64,000 nucleotides of DNA from Hymenobacter ruricola (GCF_015694525.1 NZ_JADQDM010000006.1:1-64000); one strand, 5' to 3'; shown: positions 7,321-16,198, counted from the stretch's first letter. Notes: generated from the letters alone by a model not told the origin. Translations and numbers: made by a program.

Positions 7321-9423
7321 TTACCAAATTTTGGCGCGCACGGCCGCGGGGCGCACCATGGCGTCGCCGTCCTTGCAGCCAAAGGCCTGGTGAAACTCCG
7401 GCATGTTTTGCAGCGGGCCGTTGGTGCGGTACTGCTCGGGCGAGTGCGGGTCGGTCTGGATTTGCTGGCGCAACGCCTCTGGGCGCTTGTGGCCGCGCCA
7501 GATTTGGGCGTAGCCCAAGAAAAAGCGCTGCTGGGGCGTGAAGCCGTCAATCGACTTGCCGGCCTTGGCCTGCGGCGTTTTCATAAAGGCCTGGTAGGCA
7601 ATGGTAAGACCGCCGAGGTCGGCCAGGTTTTCGCCCATGGTCAGGGCGCCGTTCACGTGCACCGAATCCAGGGGCGAGAAGGCGTCGAACTGCTTGCCCA
7701 CCACCGCGGCGCGCTGCGTGAACTTCTCAGCATCTTCCTTGGTCCACCAGTCGCGCAGGTTGCCCTGTGAGTCCGATTTGCGGCCCTGGTCGTCGAAGCC
7801 GTGGGTCATTTCGTGGCCAATCACGGCGCCGATGCCGCCGTAGTTCACCGCGTCGTCGGCCTTGGGGTCGTAGAACGGCGGCTGCAGAATGCCGGCCGGG
7901 AACACAATCTCGTTCAGGCTCGAATTGTAGTAGGCGTTCACCGTGGGCGGCGTCATGCCCCACTCGCCCCGGTCAATGGGCTTGCCGAACCGGCTCAGGT
8001 TGTCCTTCGATTCCCATTCGGCCGTGGCAAACAAGTTGTTCAGCGCGCTTTCGCGGCTGATTTTCAGGTCCGAATAATCCTTCCACTTGTCGGGGTAGCC
8101 AATTTTCACGGTGAAGGCGTTCAGCTTCTTGGTGGCCTCGGCCTTGGTGGCGGCGCTCATCCAGTCGGTGGCCTGAATGCGCTCGGCGTAGGCCTGGCGC
8201 AGGTTTTCCACCATCACCTTGGCGCGGGCCTTGGCTTCGGGCGAGAAAGCCTCGTCCACGTACAGCTGGCCAAAGGCTTCGCCCAGGGCGCCGTCGGTGG
8301 CGCGCAGGGCGCGCTTCCAGCGGGGCTGCTGCTGCTTGGCGCCACTGGTCACCTGCGAGAATTTGAAGGCTTCGTCGCCGTAGGCCTTGGGCAGGGCCGA
8401 GGTTACGGCCGACACCAGGTGCCAGCGCAGGTACTGCTTCTGGTCGGCCAGCGGCTCTTCCTTGAACATGGTGCTCACTTCCTTCAGGAATTCGGGCTGG
8501 CCCACGATGACTTCCTTGGCCGCGCCCAAGCCGCCGGCCTTGAGCACCAGCGGCAGGTTCAGGTTGGGGTAGTCGGCCGCGGCTTGCGTCACGGTCATCT
8601 TGTTGTAGTTTTTCTCGCGGTCGCGCAGGTCCACGCGGCTGCGGCTGGCTTTGGCCAGGCGCGTTTCGATGCGCGTGACGGTGGCGGCGTTTTTCTCGGC
8701 CGTGGCCAGGTCGTCGCCCAGCATCTTAAACAGGTTCACCTGGTAGGTCTGGTAGGCGGCCCGAATGGTTTTCGAGCGGGCGTCGTCCTTCAGATAGTAG
8801 TCGCGGTCCGACAGCGAAAGGCCGCCCTGGCCCATGCGCACCACGTACTGCGTGCTGTTTTTGGGGTCCTGGCTCACGCCGAAGCCGTACCAGCCCGTGG
8901 CAAACGACTTGGGGTCGGCCAGGTACTGCTGCATTTCGCCCAGGTCTTTGATGGCGGCAATGCGGTCGAGGCGCGGCTGCAGGTACTTGAGGCCGGCTTT
9001 CTCGATGGCCACGCTGTCCATGGAAGCGGCGTAGAAGTCGCCCACTTTCTGCAGGTTCGAGCCGGGCTTGGCCGAACGGTCGGCGGCGGCTTTCTCCAGA
9101 ATGCGGCGCTCCACGTCCTGGTTGTGGTTGATGAGCTGGTTGAAGGCACCCCAGCGGGTTTCAGCCGGCGGAATGGGGTTGTTTTTCAGCCAGGAGCCCG
9201 ACGCGAATTGGAAGAAGTCGGTGCAGGGCGCCACCGAGCGGTCCAGGCTGGCCAGCGAGATGCCGGTGCCGCCTTGGGCCGTGCCAGCGGGCACAGTCGT
9301 TTTCACCTTGCCCGCGCCGGACTTGGTTTTAATCTTGGTGTCCTGGGCCTGAACGGCGCCGGCCGCCAGTCCCAGCACCGCCGCGGAAACGGCCGCGCGT
9401 CGCAATAAAGAGAAATGAGTCAT
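7321..9423 (-). CDS. M13 family zinc metalloendopeptidase, copy A
   Basis: A 700-residue exported neprilysin/PepO-like peptidase. A signal peptide (ending AGAVQAQ) is followed by a short Lys/Gly linker. The N-terminal M13 domain opens with VAPCTDFFQFASGSWLKNNP. The catalytic region has the zinc motif HEMTH at 537-541 and the third ligand in ENLADLGG about sixty residues later, with NAYYNSSLNEIVFPAGILQ before it. The C-terminal region ends in the family-typical CKDGDAMVRP. It hydrolyses peptides in the periplasm or outside the cell. It lies directly downstream of a close paralogue on the same strand. The start at ATG 9423 is set by the signal peptide. Confidence 0.95.
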   Translation of the reverse strand: MTHFSLLRRAAVSAAVLGLAAGAVQAQDTKIKTKSGAGKVKTTVPAGTAQGGTGISLASLDRSVAPCTDFFQFASGSWLKNNPIPPAETRWGAFNQLINHNQDVERRILEKAAADRSAKPGSNLQKVGDFYAASMDSVAIEKAGLKYLQPRLDRIAAIKDLGEMQQYLADPKSFATGWYGFGVSQDPKNSTQYVVRMGQGGLSLSDRDYYLKDDARSKTIRAAYQTYQVNLFKMLGDDLATAEKNAATVTRIETRLAKASRSRVDLRDREKNYNKMTVTQAAADYPNLNLPLVLKAGGLGAAKEVIVGQPEFLKEVSTMFKEEPLADQKQYLRWHLVSAVTSALPKAYGDEAFKFSQVTSGAKQQQPRWKRALRATDGALGEAFGQLYVDEAFSPEAKARAKVMVENLRQAYAERIQATDWMSAATKAEATKKLNAFTVKIGYPDKWKDYSDLKISRESALNNLFATAEWESKDNLSRFGKPIDRGEWGMTPPTVNAYYNSSLNEIVFPAGILQPPFYDPKADDAVNYGGIGAVIGHEMTHGFDDQGRKSDSQGNLRDWWTKEDAEKFTQRAAVVGKQFDAFSPLDSVHVNGALTMGENLADLGGLTIAYQAFMKTPQAKAGKSIDGFTPQQRFFLGYAQIWRGHKRPEALRQQIQTDPHSPEQYRTNGPLQNMPEFHQAFGCKDGDAMVRPAAVRAKIW

Positions 9424-9537
9424 GTTGAAAATTTTTGGGCAAAACGTTAGAAAGTGCAAGGTATGAAGGCGGCCTGGCGTTGAAAAATTCAAAAAATTAA
9501 AACAACAGGTAAAGGATTGGCAATGACGTCTTCTACC

Positions 9538-9586
9538 AAAAAGGGCCGCCATGCCGAACGAAGTCGAAGCATGACGGCCCTTTTTT
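9538..9586 (-). terminator. Terminator built on a GTCAT-type repeat
   Basis: AAAAAGGGCCGCCATGC at 9538-9554 pairs, with one mismatch, with GCATGACGGCCCTTTTT at 9569-9585. It follows the second M13 gene and has a T run on both strands. Confidence 0.75.
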
Positions 9587-9612
9587 AAACTGCTGGCTTA
9601 CGCCTTAACCGA

Positions 9613-11673
9613 TTACCAGATTTTGGAGCGTTCGGCGGCGGGGCGCATCATCTTGTTGCCGTCCTGGCAGCCGAAGGCCTTGTAGAACTCCGGCATGTTC
9701 ATCAGCGGGCCGTTGGTGCGGTACATGGCCGGCGAGTGCGGGTCGGTCTGCACCTGCTGGCGGATGTACTCGTCGCGGGTGTTGGTGCGCCAGATTTGGG
9801 CGTAGGCCAAGAAAAAGCGCTGCTCCGGCGTGAAGCCGTCAATCTTGGCCTGGGCCTTGGCCTGCGGGGTTTTTTCGAAGGCCTGGTAGGCGATGGTGAG
9901 CCCGCCGAGGTCGGCCAGATTCTCGCCCATCGTGAGCTTGCCGTTCACGTGCACCGAGTCCAGGGGCGAGAAGGCGTCGAACTGCTTGCCCACGATGTCG
10001 GCTTTGGCGTTGAATTTGTCGGCGTCTTCCTTGGTCCACCAGTCTTTCAGGTTGCCTTCGGCGTTGTACTGCCGGCCCTGGTCGTCGAAGCCGTGGGTCA
10101 TTTCGTGGCCAATCACGGCGCCCACGCCGCCGTAGTTCACCGCGTCGTCGGCCTTGGGGTCGTAGAACGGCGGCTGCAGAATGCCGGCCGGGAACACAAT
10201 CTCGTTCATCGGCGGGTTGTAGTAGGCGTTCACCGTGGGCGGCGTCATGCCCCACTCGTTGCGGTCAATCGGCTTGCCGAAGTGGCTCACTTCCTCTTTG
10301 TTGGCCCACTCCTGGGCGGCAAACAGGTTGTTCAGGTAGCTCTCGCGCGAGATGCTCAGGGCCGAATAGTCCTTCCACTTGTCGGGGTAGCCGATTTTCA
10401 CGGTGAAGGCGTTGAGCTTTTTCAGGGCCTCGGCTTTGGTGGCGGCGCTCATCCAGTCGGTGGCCTTGATGCGTTCGGCGTAGGCCACGCGCAGGTTTTC
10501 AATCATCTGCTTCACCTTGGCTTTGGAAGCGGCCGAGAAGGCTTTGTCCACATACAGCTGGCCGAAGGCTTCGCCCAGGGCGCGGTCCGTCGAGCCCAGC
10601 ATGCGCTTCCAGCGCGGCTGCTGCTTCTTGGCGCCGCTGGTCACCTGCGAAAACTTGAAGGCTTCGTCGCCATACGCTTTGGGCAGGGCCGAGGTAACCG
10701 ACGAGACGAGGTGCCAGCGCAGGTACTGCTTCTGGTCGGCGATGGGCTCCTCCTTCAGCATGGCGCTCACTTCTTTCATGAAGTCCGGCTGGCCCACGAT
10801 GACTTCCTTGGCGGCGCCCAGGCCATTCTCTTTCAGCGTGAGGGGCAGGGCCAGGCTGGGGTAGGCGGCGTCGGCCTGCGCCACGGTCATCTTGTTGTAG
10901 TTGGCGTAGGGGTCGCGCAGGTCCACGCGGCTTTTGCTGGCCTTGGCCAGGCGCGTTTCGATGCGCTGCACGGCGGCGGCGTTGGCTTTGGCCGTGGCCT
11001 CGTTGTCGCCCAGCATCTTAAAGATGTTCACCATGTAGGTCTGGTACGCCGCCCGAATGGTTTTCGAGCGCGAGTCGTCCTTCAGGTAGTAGTCGCGGTC
11101 GGCGAGGGTGAGGCCGCCCTGGCCAAACTGCACGGCGTACTGCGAGCTGATTTTTTCGTCTGGCCCCACGTACGAGCCGTACCACACGCCGCCCGCGTGG
11201 GCTTTGGGGTCGGCCAGAAAGCGCTGCATTTCGCCCAGGTCCTTGATGGCCGCAATGCGGTTGAGGTGGGGCTGCAGGTACTTGAGGCCAGCCGCTTCGA
11301 TGGCCGCCGAGTCCATGGCCGAGGCGTAGAAGTCGCCCACTTTCTGCAGGTTCGAGCCTTTGGGGGCCTTCGCCGCGTTTTTGGCCGCATCGTTGAGGAT
11401 GGTGCGCAGGGTGGCGTTGTTGTTGTTGGCCAGCTCCTGGAACGAGCCCCAGCGCGTTTCGGCCGGCGGAATGGGATTGTTTTTCAGCCAGTTGCCCGAA
11501 GCGTAGTGAAAGAAGTCCTCGCAGGGCTTCACCGACGGGTCGATGTTGGCGATGTTGATGCCGACGCCTTTCTGGGGCGGCGTGGTGGGCGGGCCAGCGG
11601 CCACGGCGGCAGCCAGGCCGCCGAGTCCGAGCACGGCCAGGCCAAGCCGGCGTGCAATCGAAGTTGAAATCAT
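9613..11673 (-). CDS. M13 family zinc metalloendopeptidase, copy B
   Basis: A 686-residue paralogue of the gene at 7321-9423, colinear with it throughout and identical over long stretches (for example AETRWG, VIGHEMTHGFDDQGR, SPLDSVHVNG, NLADLGGLTIAYQAF). HEMTH lies at 523-527. A hydrophobic N-terminal signal (LGLAVLGLGGLAAAVAAG) shows export. It differs from copy A mainly at the N-terminus and in scattered surface positions (for example KKQQPRWKRMLGSTDRA against KQQQPRWKRALRATDGA). Tandem duplication is the simplest origin. A terminator between the two suggests separate transcripts. The intergenic DNA upstream (11674-11855) is shared with the divergent xseA. Confidence 0.95.
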   Translation of the reverse strand: MISTSIARRLGLAVLGLGGLAAAVAAGPPTTPPQKGVGINIANIDPSVKPCEDFFHYASGNWLKNNPIPPAETRWGSFQELANNNNATLRTILNDAAKNAAKAPKGSNLQKVGDFYASAMDSAAIEAAGLKYLQPHLNRIAAIKDLGEMQRFLADPKAHAGGVWYGSYVGPDEKISSQYAVQFGQGGLTLADRDYYLKDDSRSKTIRAAYQTYMVNIFKMLGDNEATAKANAAAVQRIETRLAKASKSRVDLRDPYANYNKMTVAQADAAYPSLALPLTLKENGLGAAKEVIVGQPDFMKEVSAMLKEEPIADQKQYLRWHLVSSVTSALPKAYGDEAFKFSQVTSGAKKQQPRWKRMLGSTDRALGEAFGQLYVDKAFSAASKAKVKQMIENLRVAYAERIKATDWMSAATKAEALKKLNAFTVKIGYPDKWKDYSALSISRESYLNNLFAAQEWANKEEVSHFGKPIDRNEWGMTPPTVNAYYNPPMNEIVFPAGILQPPFYDPKADDAVNYGGVGAVIGHEMTHGFDDQGRQYNAEGNLKDWWTKEDADKFNAKADIVGKQFDAFSPLDSVHVNGKLTMGENLADLGGLTIAYQAFEKTPQAKAQAKIDGFTPEQRFFLAYAQIWRTNTRDEYIRQQVQTDPHSPAMYRTNGPLMNMPEFYKAFGCQDGNKMMRPAAERSKIW

Positions 11674-11843
11674 GAAAAAAAGATTGGAATGGGAATGATG
11701 CCGTGAAGGTAAAGACTGGCAAGCGTTAGCTGGGTTGCCTCAACACGCCGGATTTTGTTCCGGGTTCCGCGGGGCGGCCCGCCGGAACCGCTGATTAACC
11801 CGGAAAAGCCGGCTGCTTTCGCATTTGGGGCCCCGGGGCCCCG

Positions 11844-11850
11844 TAACTTG
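11844..11850 (+). promoter_or_regulatory. TAACTTG box five bases before xseA
   Basis: TAACTTG then CGCCC then ATG 11856. An upstream TTTG at 11824-11827 lies 16 bases before the box, and the spacer between them is itself a GGGGCCCC palindrome repeat. Confidence 0.35.
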
Positions 11851-11855
11851 CGCCC

Positions 11856-13244
11856 ATGCCGCTCTACAACCGCCGCCCCGAACTTCCGCCCATTTTGCCC
11901 CCGCCCCCGCTGGGGCTGGCCGATTTGCTGGCCCGGGTGCGGCAGGCCCTGCAGCAGCAGCTGGCCGACTCGTACTGGGTGGTGGCCGAAGTGGCCGAGC
12001 TCACCGCGCCGCGCTTCGTGGGCGCGCACTGCTACCTCACCCTCACCGAGCAAACCACCGACGGCCGCGGCACACCCCTGAAGGCCCAGGCCCGCGCCAC
12101 GCTCTGGAGCCAGCGCTACCAGCAGCTGGCGCCCGCCTTCGAGCGCGCCACCGGCCAGCCCCTGCGGCCCGGCCTCAAGCTGCTGCTGCGGGTGCAGGTG
12201 CGCTTTCACGAGCAGTACGGCCTCAGCCTCGACGTGGTGGCCATCGACCCGAGCTACACCGTGGGCGAGCTGGCCCTGCTGCGCCTGAAAACCCTGCGCC
12301 AGCTGGAGGAAAAAGGCCTGCTGGAGCGCCAGAAACTGCTGGCACTGCCCCTGGCGCCGCAGCGGCTGGCGGTCATCTCCTCGCCCACCGCTGCCGGCTT
12401 TCAGGACTTTGTGCAGCAGCTGCGGGAAGCACCTTACGATTTTGCCCTCACCCTGTTCCCGGCCGCCATGCAGGGCGACGAGGCCCCGGCCAGCATCCGG
12501 GCGGCGCTGGACGGGGTGCGGGCGCGGCGCGGCCAGTTCGACGCTGTGGTCATCATCCGGGGCGGCGGCAGCCGGACAGATTTGCTGGCCTTTGACGAAT
12601 ACGGCCTGGCGGCGGCCATTGGCGCGTTTCCGCTGCCGGTGCTCACGGGCATTGGCCACGAGCGCGACGAAGCCGTGGCGGACCTCGCCGCCCACCGCGC
12701 CCTGAAAACGCCCACCGCCGTGGCCGCCTTCCTGGTAGACCGCCTGGCCCGCCTCGAAGCCGCGCTGCTGGGCTACGGCGAGCAGGTGGTGGCGCTGGCC
12801 CGGCACCAGCTCAGCCAGCGCCACGCCCGCCTCGACCACCTCGGCGGGCGCAGCCGCTACGCGGCCCACCGCCAACTCGACGCGGCCCGCGATGCCCTGC
12901 GCGAGCGCGCCCGCCAAGCCACCCTAGGCCCGCGCGAGCAGCTGCGGCAGCTAGGCACGAGTCTGGCGCGCTTCCGGCACCAGCTGCCACGGGCGGCGCG
13001 CCGGCGGCTGGCCCGCGAGCAGCGCGGCCTGCGCCAGCGCGGCCGGGCCCTGCTCAGCCGTTTCATTCGCCACCACCGGCGGCGGCGCGAAGACGTGCTG
13101 CGCCGCCGCTTCCGGCTGCAGCTGGCCCTGGAGCGGCACCTGCACCGCGCCGAGCTGCGCCTGGCCCGCGCCGCGGCCGTGTCGGAATACCTCACTGCCC
13201 GCCCCGCCCCCCCCACCATTACGAACCCCTCCCCTGCCCCATGA
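11856..13244 (+). CDS. xseA: Exodeoxyribonuclease VII large subunit
   Basis: A 462-residue protein matching the XseA family. An N-terminal OB-fold (residues about 18-130, with SYWVVAEVAEL) is followed by the catalytic domain with RLAVISSPTAAGFQDF at about 170-185, IIRGGGSRTDLLAFDEYGLA at about 232-250 and LPVLTGIGHERDEAVADLAAHRALKTPT, then a long Arg-rich helical region that forms the coiled stalk. With XseB it degrades single-stranded DNA from either end in the cytoplasm, in repair. The stop overlaps the xseB start (ATGA), so the two are translationally coupled. Confidence 0.95.
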   Translation: MPLYNRRPELPPILPPPPLGLADLLARVRQALQQQLADSYWVVAEVAELTAPRFVGAHCYLTLTEQTTDGRGTPLKAQARATLWSQRYQQLAPAFERATGQPLRPGLKLLLRVQVRFHEQYGLSLDVVAIDPSYTVGELALLRLKTLRQLEEKGLLERQKLLALPLAPQRLAVISSPTAAGFQDFVQQLREAPYDFALTLFPAAMQGDEAPASIRAALDGVRARRGQFDAVVIIRGGGSRTDLLAFDEYGLAAAIGAFPLPVLTGIGHERDEAVADLAAHRALKTPTAVAAFLVDRLARLEAALLGYGEQVVALARHQLSQRHARLDHLGGRSRYAAHRQLDAARDALRERARQATLGPREQLRQLGTSLARFRHQLPRAARRRLAREQRGLRQRGRALLSRFIRHHRRRREDVLRRRFRLQLALERHLHRAELRLARAAAVSEYLTARPAPPTITNPSPAP

Positions 13245-13546
13245 CTTACCGCGAAGCCATCGAAGAACTAGAAACCATATTACGTGCCCTCGAAACCGAT
13301 GCCGTAGACGTCGACGACCTCACGGCCCGCGTCGAGCGGTCGGCCGAGCTTATCCGGCTGTGCCGCCACAAGCTGCGCCACGCCGAGGCGTCGCTCGACC
13401 GCGTGTTCGACACGCTGGACACCGAAGACGAAGCTGACGAAACCGCTGACGAAGAAGAGCTTGGCGACGAAGACGCCGAGAATGAGGACGACGACGACGA
13501 CGACGAACACGACCACCTGGCCGGCGGCCCCGGCCGGGCGTGGTAA
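13241..13546 (+). CDS. xseB: Exodeoxyribonuclease VII small subunit
   Basis: A 101-residue protein whose first 65 residues match XseB (TYREAIEELETILRALETDAVDVDDLTARVERSAELIRLCRHKLR), a helical hairpin that binds the XseA stalk. The remaining 35 residues are an acidic tail of Asp and Glu (for example DDDDDDEHDH), longer than in compact homologues such as the E. coli protein. The tail may modulate DNA binding of the complex; this is inference. It overlaps xseA by four bases. Confidence 0.92.
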   Translation: MTYREAIEELETILRALETDAVDVDDLTARVERSAELIRLCRHKLRHAEASLDRVFDTLDTEDEADETADEEELGDEDAENEDDDDDDEHDHLAGGPGRAW

Positions 13547-13586
13547 AGATTTTTTAATCTGGATATCGTTTACCACTAGTGCGTCC

Positions 13587-13594
13587 TATATTTG
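13587..13594 (+). promoter_or_regulatory. TAnnTTTG promoter box (TATATTTG)
   Basis: A perfect box 52 bases upstream of ATG 13647, in the short AT-rich gap after xseB. It separates the following cluster from xseAB. No well-spaced -33 element was seen. Confidence 0.5.
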
Positions 13595-13646
13595 GCTCAC
13601 ACATCCAACCCAAACTTCTTTTTATTCAATTTTTTCCACAAAGTTT

Positions 13647-13958
13647 ATGGCATTTGACGGCAGCGAAGGCACGGCCATTTCCGATTCCCAGGCAGCAGAG
13701 CTCACGGCGGCATACCGCGAGGCCAACCCCGGCCAGATTATTTCCTGCTTCTTCGGACGCACCATTTTGCAGAACCTGCTGAACCAGGGCGGCAAAGGGC
13801 TCCGGTTTTACTACGGCCTCAACGGCGGCACGCCGCACCTGGTAGTGGTGGGCGCCGACGAAAACGAAAACGACCAGTTGGGCGAAGGCTTTCTCATTGC
13901 CGACGACGGCATGCTGGGCCCGCCCCGCTCCGGCCGTCAAAATTTCCTGAACAGCTAA
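13647..13958 (+). CDS. Small protein of unknown function, first in signalling cluster
   Basis: A 103-residue soluble protein (MAFDGSEGTAISDSQAAEL) with no signal or membrane segment. The middle (PGQIISCFFGRTILQNLLNQ, then GLRFYYGLNGGTPHLVVVGAD) alternates helix and strands and could be one compact domain. No family recognised. The gene begins a same-strand run: 22 bases before the 7-TM protein, then a histidine kinase and a receiver. It may be a cytoplasmic part of that pathway, which is inference from position. The start at ATG 13647 follows the AT-rich leader below the TATATTTG box; the upstream part of the frame is leader. Confidence 0.7.
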   Translation: MAFDGSEGTAISDSQAAELTAAYREANPGQIISCFFGRTILQNLLNQGGKGLRFYYGLNGGTPHLVVVGADENENDQLGEGFLIADDGMLGPPRSGRQNFLNS

Positions 13959-13980
13959 CCGGCCCTCGCCGCCCCGCCCG

Positions 13981-14697
13981 ATGATATCCAAAGAGCAACT
14001 CCACGTAATCAGCAGCTGGATGGTGGCCATCATGCAGGCCAGCATCGTGGTACCGATGCTGGTTGTGATTTGGCGCCGAAAACGTCATTTTTCGCCGGCC
14101 GTCAAGCTGCTGAGCAATTACGTGTACCTCTCGGCTATTTTCGTGGTGGCCGCGTGGATTTTGTACCCGGCCTATCTGCCGAGCAACATCTGGTTTCTGG
14201 CCGGGTTCAACTTCTGCAAAATCATCTTGTTCTGGGCGGTCTACAACAAAGTGCTGCAATCGGGGCAAACGCGCCGGGTGCTGGACATTGCGACGGTGGC
14301 GGCCCTGGTCAGCATCATCGGCGTGTATTGGTACGATGACCAGCTGGGCATTGCCTACTGCCGCATTATGCAGTGCGCCGTGCTGGCGGCTTTCGCCATG
14401 GCTTACATGGAACAAACCCTGAACGGGCCGCCGACGCAACGGGCCTTCCACGACCCGCTGTGGCTGGTGAGCGTGGGCCAGCTGGTGTATTCGGCGGGCA
14501 CCGTCACGGCCTTCAGCCAGGACTACCTGTCGATTACCATCTACGACAAGAGCTGGAAGTACGTGATGGTGGCCTGCGCGGGCCTGGCGTTCAACTGGTT
14601 TCTGACGCTGGCCTTCCTGCGGGCGAAGCAGCAAAAGGTTGCGCCCGCACCGCCGGCTCCGGTCCCTTCCCACCTGGCTACTCCTACGCTGATTTGA
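13981..14697 (+). CDS. Seven-transmembrane protein, possible sensor
   Basis: A 238-residue integral membrane protein with about seven hydrophobic segments (roughly 9-29, 44-65, 67-88, 102-120, 125-143, 160-178 and 191-212) and a short Pro/Ala-rich cytoplasmic tail. No transporter or enzyme signature was seen and the family is not recognised. It lies upstream of a histidine kinase that has only one membrane segment and no sensor domain. A reasonable idea is that this protein senses the signal and the kinase reads it out; this is inference from gene order and domain content alone. Confidence 0.7.
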   Translation: MISKEQLHVISSWMVAIMQASIVVPMLVVIWRRKRHFSPAVKLLSNYVYLSAIFVVAAWILYPAYLPSNIWFLAGFNFCKIILFWAVYNKVLQSGQTRRVLDIATVAALVSIIGVYWYDDQLGIAYCRIMQCAVLAAFAMAYMEQTLNGPPTQRAFHDPLWLVSVGQLVYSAGTVTAFSQDYLSITIYDKSWKYVMVACAGLAFNWFLTLAFLRAKQQKVAPAPPAPVPSHLATPTLI

Positions 14698-14861
14698 CCG
14701 GCCCGGCGACCGGGTTCACCCTTGCAATTCACCTTTCCCACTTGCGGCCGGCAACCCGCGCCGCGCCGCCTGCGCTACAACGCCAATGCCCTGAAGCTAC
14801 CCGGCGATGAACCGGCTTTTTTTCTACTTCTTTGCGCCGCCCGCCCGTCGGGGGCCCTCAT

Positions 14862-15686
14862 GTGAATAACCTCCTGCCGTTGTTTCTCCTCACGCCGACA
14901 TTGCTCCTGCTTGTGCTTGGGCTGGTGTGGTTTGTGGTACGCTACCAACGGGGACAATTGCGCCAGCAGCAGGAGCTGGCGCAGCTGCAGGAGGCCGCCC
15001 AGCAGCAGGCCCTGGCCGCCGCCCTGGTGGCGCAGGAAGACGAGCGGCAGCGCATTGCCGCCGAGCTGCACGACGGTGTGGGCACCATTCTGGCCCTGGC
15101 CAAGCTGCACCTGTTTGCGCCGGGCAGCCCGCCCTCGCCCGAAGCCAGCGCCCTCATTGACCAGGCCGTGGCCGAGGTGCGGCGCATTTCGCGCAACCTG
15201 CAGCCGGCCACGCTGCAGCAGCTGGGCCTGACGCAGGCGCTGCGGGCGCTGGTGCAGGCCGTGCCCGCCGACCACGGCCCGGAGGTGCGCCTGGAACAGG
15301 AAGGTACCCTGGGCCGGCTCATTCCGCCGCACGAGCTCATGGTGTACCGCATTGCCCAGGAGCTGCTTACCAACGGGCTGTTGCACGCCCAGGCGCCGCA
15401 CATCGTGCTGCGCCTGGGCGTGCAACAGCCCGGCCTGCTCACCCTCACCTATTCCGACGACGGCCAGGGCTTCGACCTGGCCGCGCTGGAGGAGCTGCCG
15501 CCCCCCGGCCCGCACGGCCAGCCCGTTGGCATGGGCCTCATCAACCTGCGCAGCCGGGTGGCCGTGCTGGGCGGCCAGCTGCATTACCAGTCCCAGCCCG
15601 GCGCGGGCACCCGCGTCGAAGCCATTTTGCCCGTTACGCTGTTGCCCGTGGGCACGCCTACTCCCACTTTCACGCTCAATTCATGA
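14862..15686 (+). CDS. Sensor histidine kinase, HisKA_3 / NarL-type
   Basis: A 274-residue kinase. One transmembrane segment (residues 4-26) is followed by a Gln/Ala-rich coiled coil (about 30-58), the phosphorylatable His70 in ERQRIAAELHDGVG, and an ATPase domain with the N box at Asn171 (QELLTNGLLHA) and the DDGQGF motif at 199-204, then GMGLINLRSRV. This is the architecture of kinases paired with NarL-type regulators. No periplasmic or cytoplasmic sensor domain is present. The start is taken as GTG 14862 because it opens the membrane helix; a TTG 30 bases upstream is the alternative. The stop overlaps the regulator start (ATGA). Confidence 0.9.
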   Translation: MNNLLPLFLLTPTLLLLVLGLVWFVVRYQRGQLRQQQELAQLQEAAQQQALAAALVAQEDERQRIAAELHDGVGTILALAKLHLFAPGSPPSPEASALIDQAVAEVRRISRNLQPATLQQLGLTQALRALVQAVPADHGPEVRLEQEGTLGRLIPPHELMVYRIAQELLTNGLLHAQAPHIVLRLGVQQPGLLTLTYSDDGQGFDLAALEELPPPGPHGQPVGMGLINLRSRVAVLGGQLHYQSQPGAGTRVEAILPVTLLPVGTPTPTFTLNS

Positions 15687-16096
15687 CCTCTCCTTCCGCC
15701 TCTGCGGCCGCGGCTGTACCCGTGCGCCTGGCCATCGTCGACGACCACATTCTGTTCCGCAAAGGGCTGCGGGCCCTGCTCAGCGGCTACGCGGGCATTG
15801 AGGTGGTGTGCGAAGCCGGCAACGGCCAGGAGCTCCTCGAACTCCTCGACCAGGGCAGCCGACCCAACGTGATACTGATGGACATGCAAATGCCCATTCT
15901 CGACGGCCTGCAAACCACGCGTCTGCTGCGCACGCAGTTTCCCAACGTGCGCGTGGTCATCATTTCCATGCACGACGACCCTTCGCTGGTGACCACCGTG
16001 CTGGCCGAAGGCGCCCACAGCTACCTCGTGAAAAACACCTCGCCCGAGGAAATGCGCAGCGCCGTGCTGGCTGCCGCCGCCGCGGGGCAGCGGTAA
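15683..16096 (+). CDS. Receiver-only response regulator
   Basis: A 137-residue protein that is one receiver domain: Asp20/Asp21 (AIVDDH), the phospho-acceptor Asp67 (VILMDMQMP), Ser95 and Lys117 (SYLVKNTSPEE). The sequence is of the NarL/FixJ type and ends at AAAAAGQR, exactly where such proteins normally continue into a linker and a LuxR-type helix-turn-helix. Only about 42 bases separate the stop from a strong terminator, so no output domain can follow. It is either a truncated transcription factor or a true single-domain relay. It overlaps the kinase by four bases. Confidence 0.9.
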   Translation: MTSPSASAAAAVPVRLAIVDDHILFRKGLRALLSGYAGIEVVCEAGNGQELLELLDQGSRPNVILMDMQMPILDGLQTTRLLRTQFPNVRVVIISMHDDPSLVTTVLAEGAHSYLVKNTSPEEMRSAVLAAAAAGQR

Positions 16097-16138
16097 GCCC
16101 GCCTCCGTGTGAGGGCTTGCTTCGCCCCGGTATCATTG

Positions 16139-16184
16139 CTCACAAAAAAGCCTCGGCTGCACGCAGCCGGGGCTTTTTTGTGAG
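16139..16184. terminator. Bidirectional terminator between regulator and TonB receptor
   Basis: Twenty-base arms at 16139-16158 and 16165-16184 (CTCACAAAAAAGCCTCGGCT and its near complement, one mismatch) place a T run on both strands, serving the converging genes ending at 16096 and 16199. Confidence 0.85.
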
Positions 16185-16198
16185 TAAATCTGTGGCAC

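Noticed and set aside
7801..9408. Plus-strand open frame of 535 codons opposite M13 copy A
   Set aside because: Shadow frame; a similar one occurs opposite copy B because the real genes are homologous.
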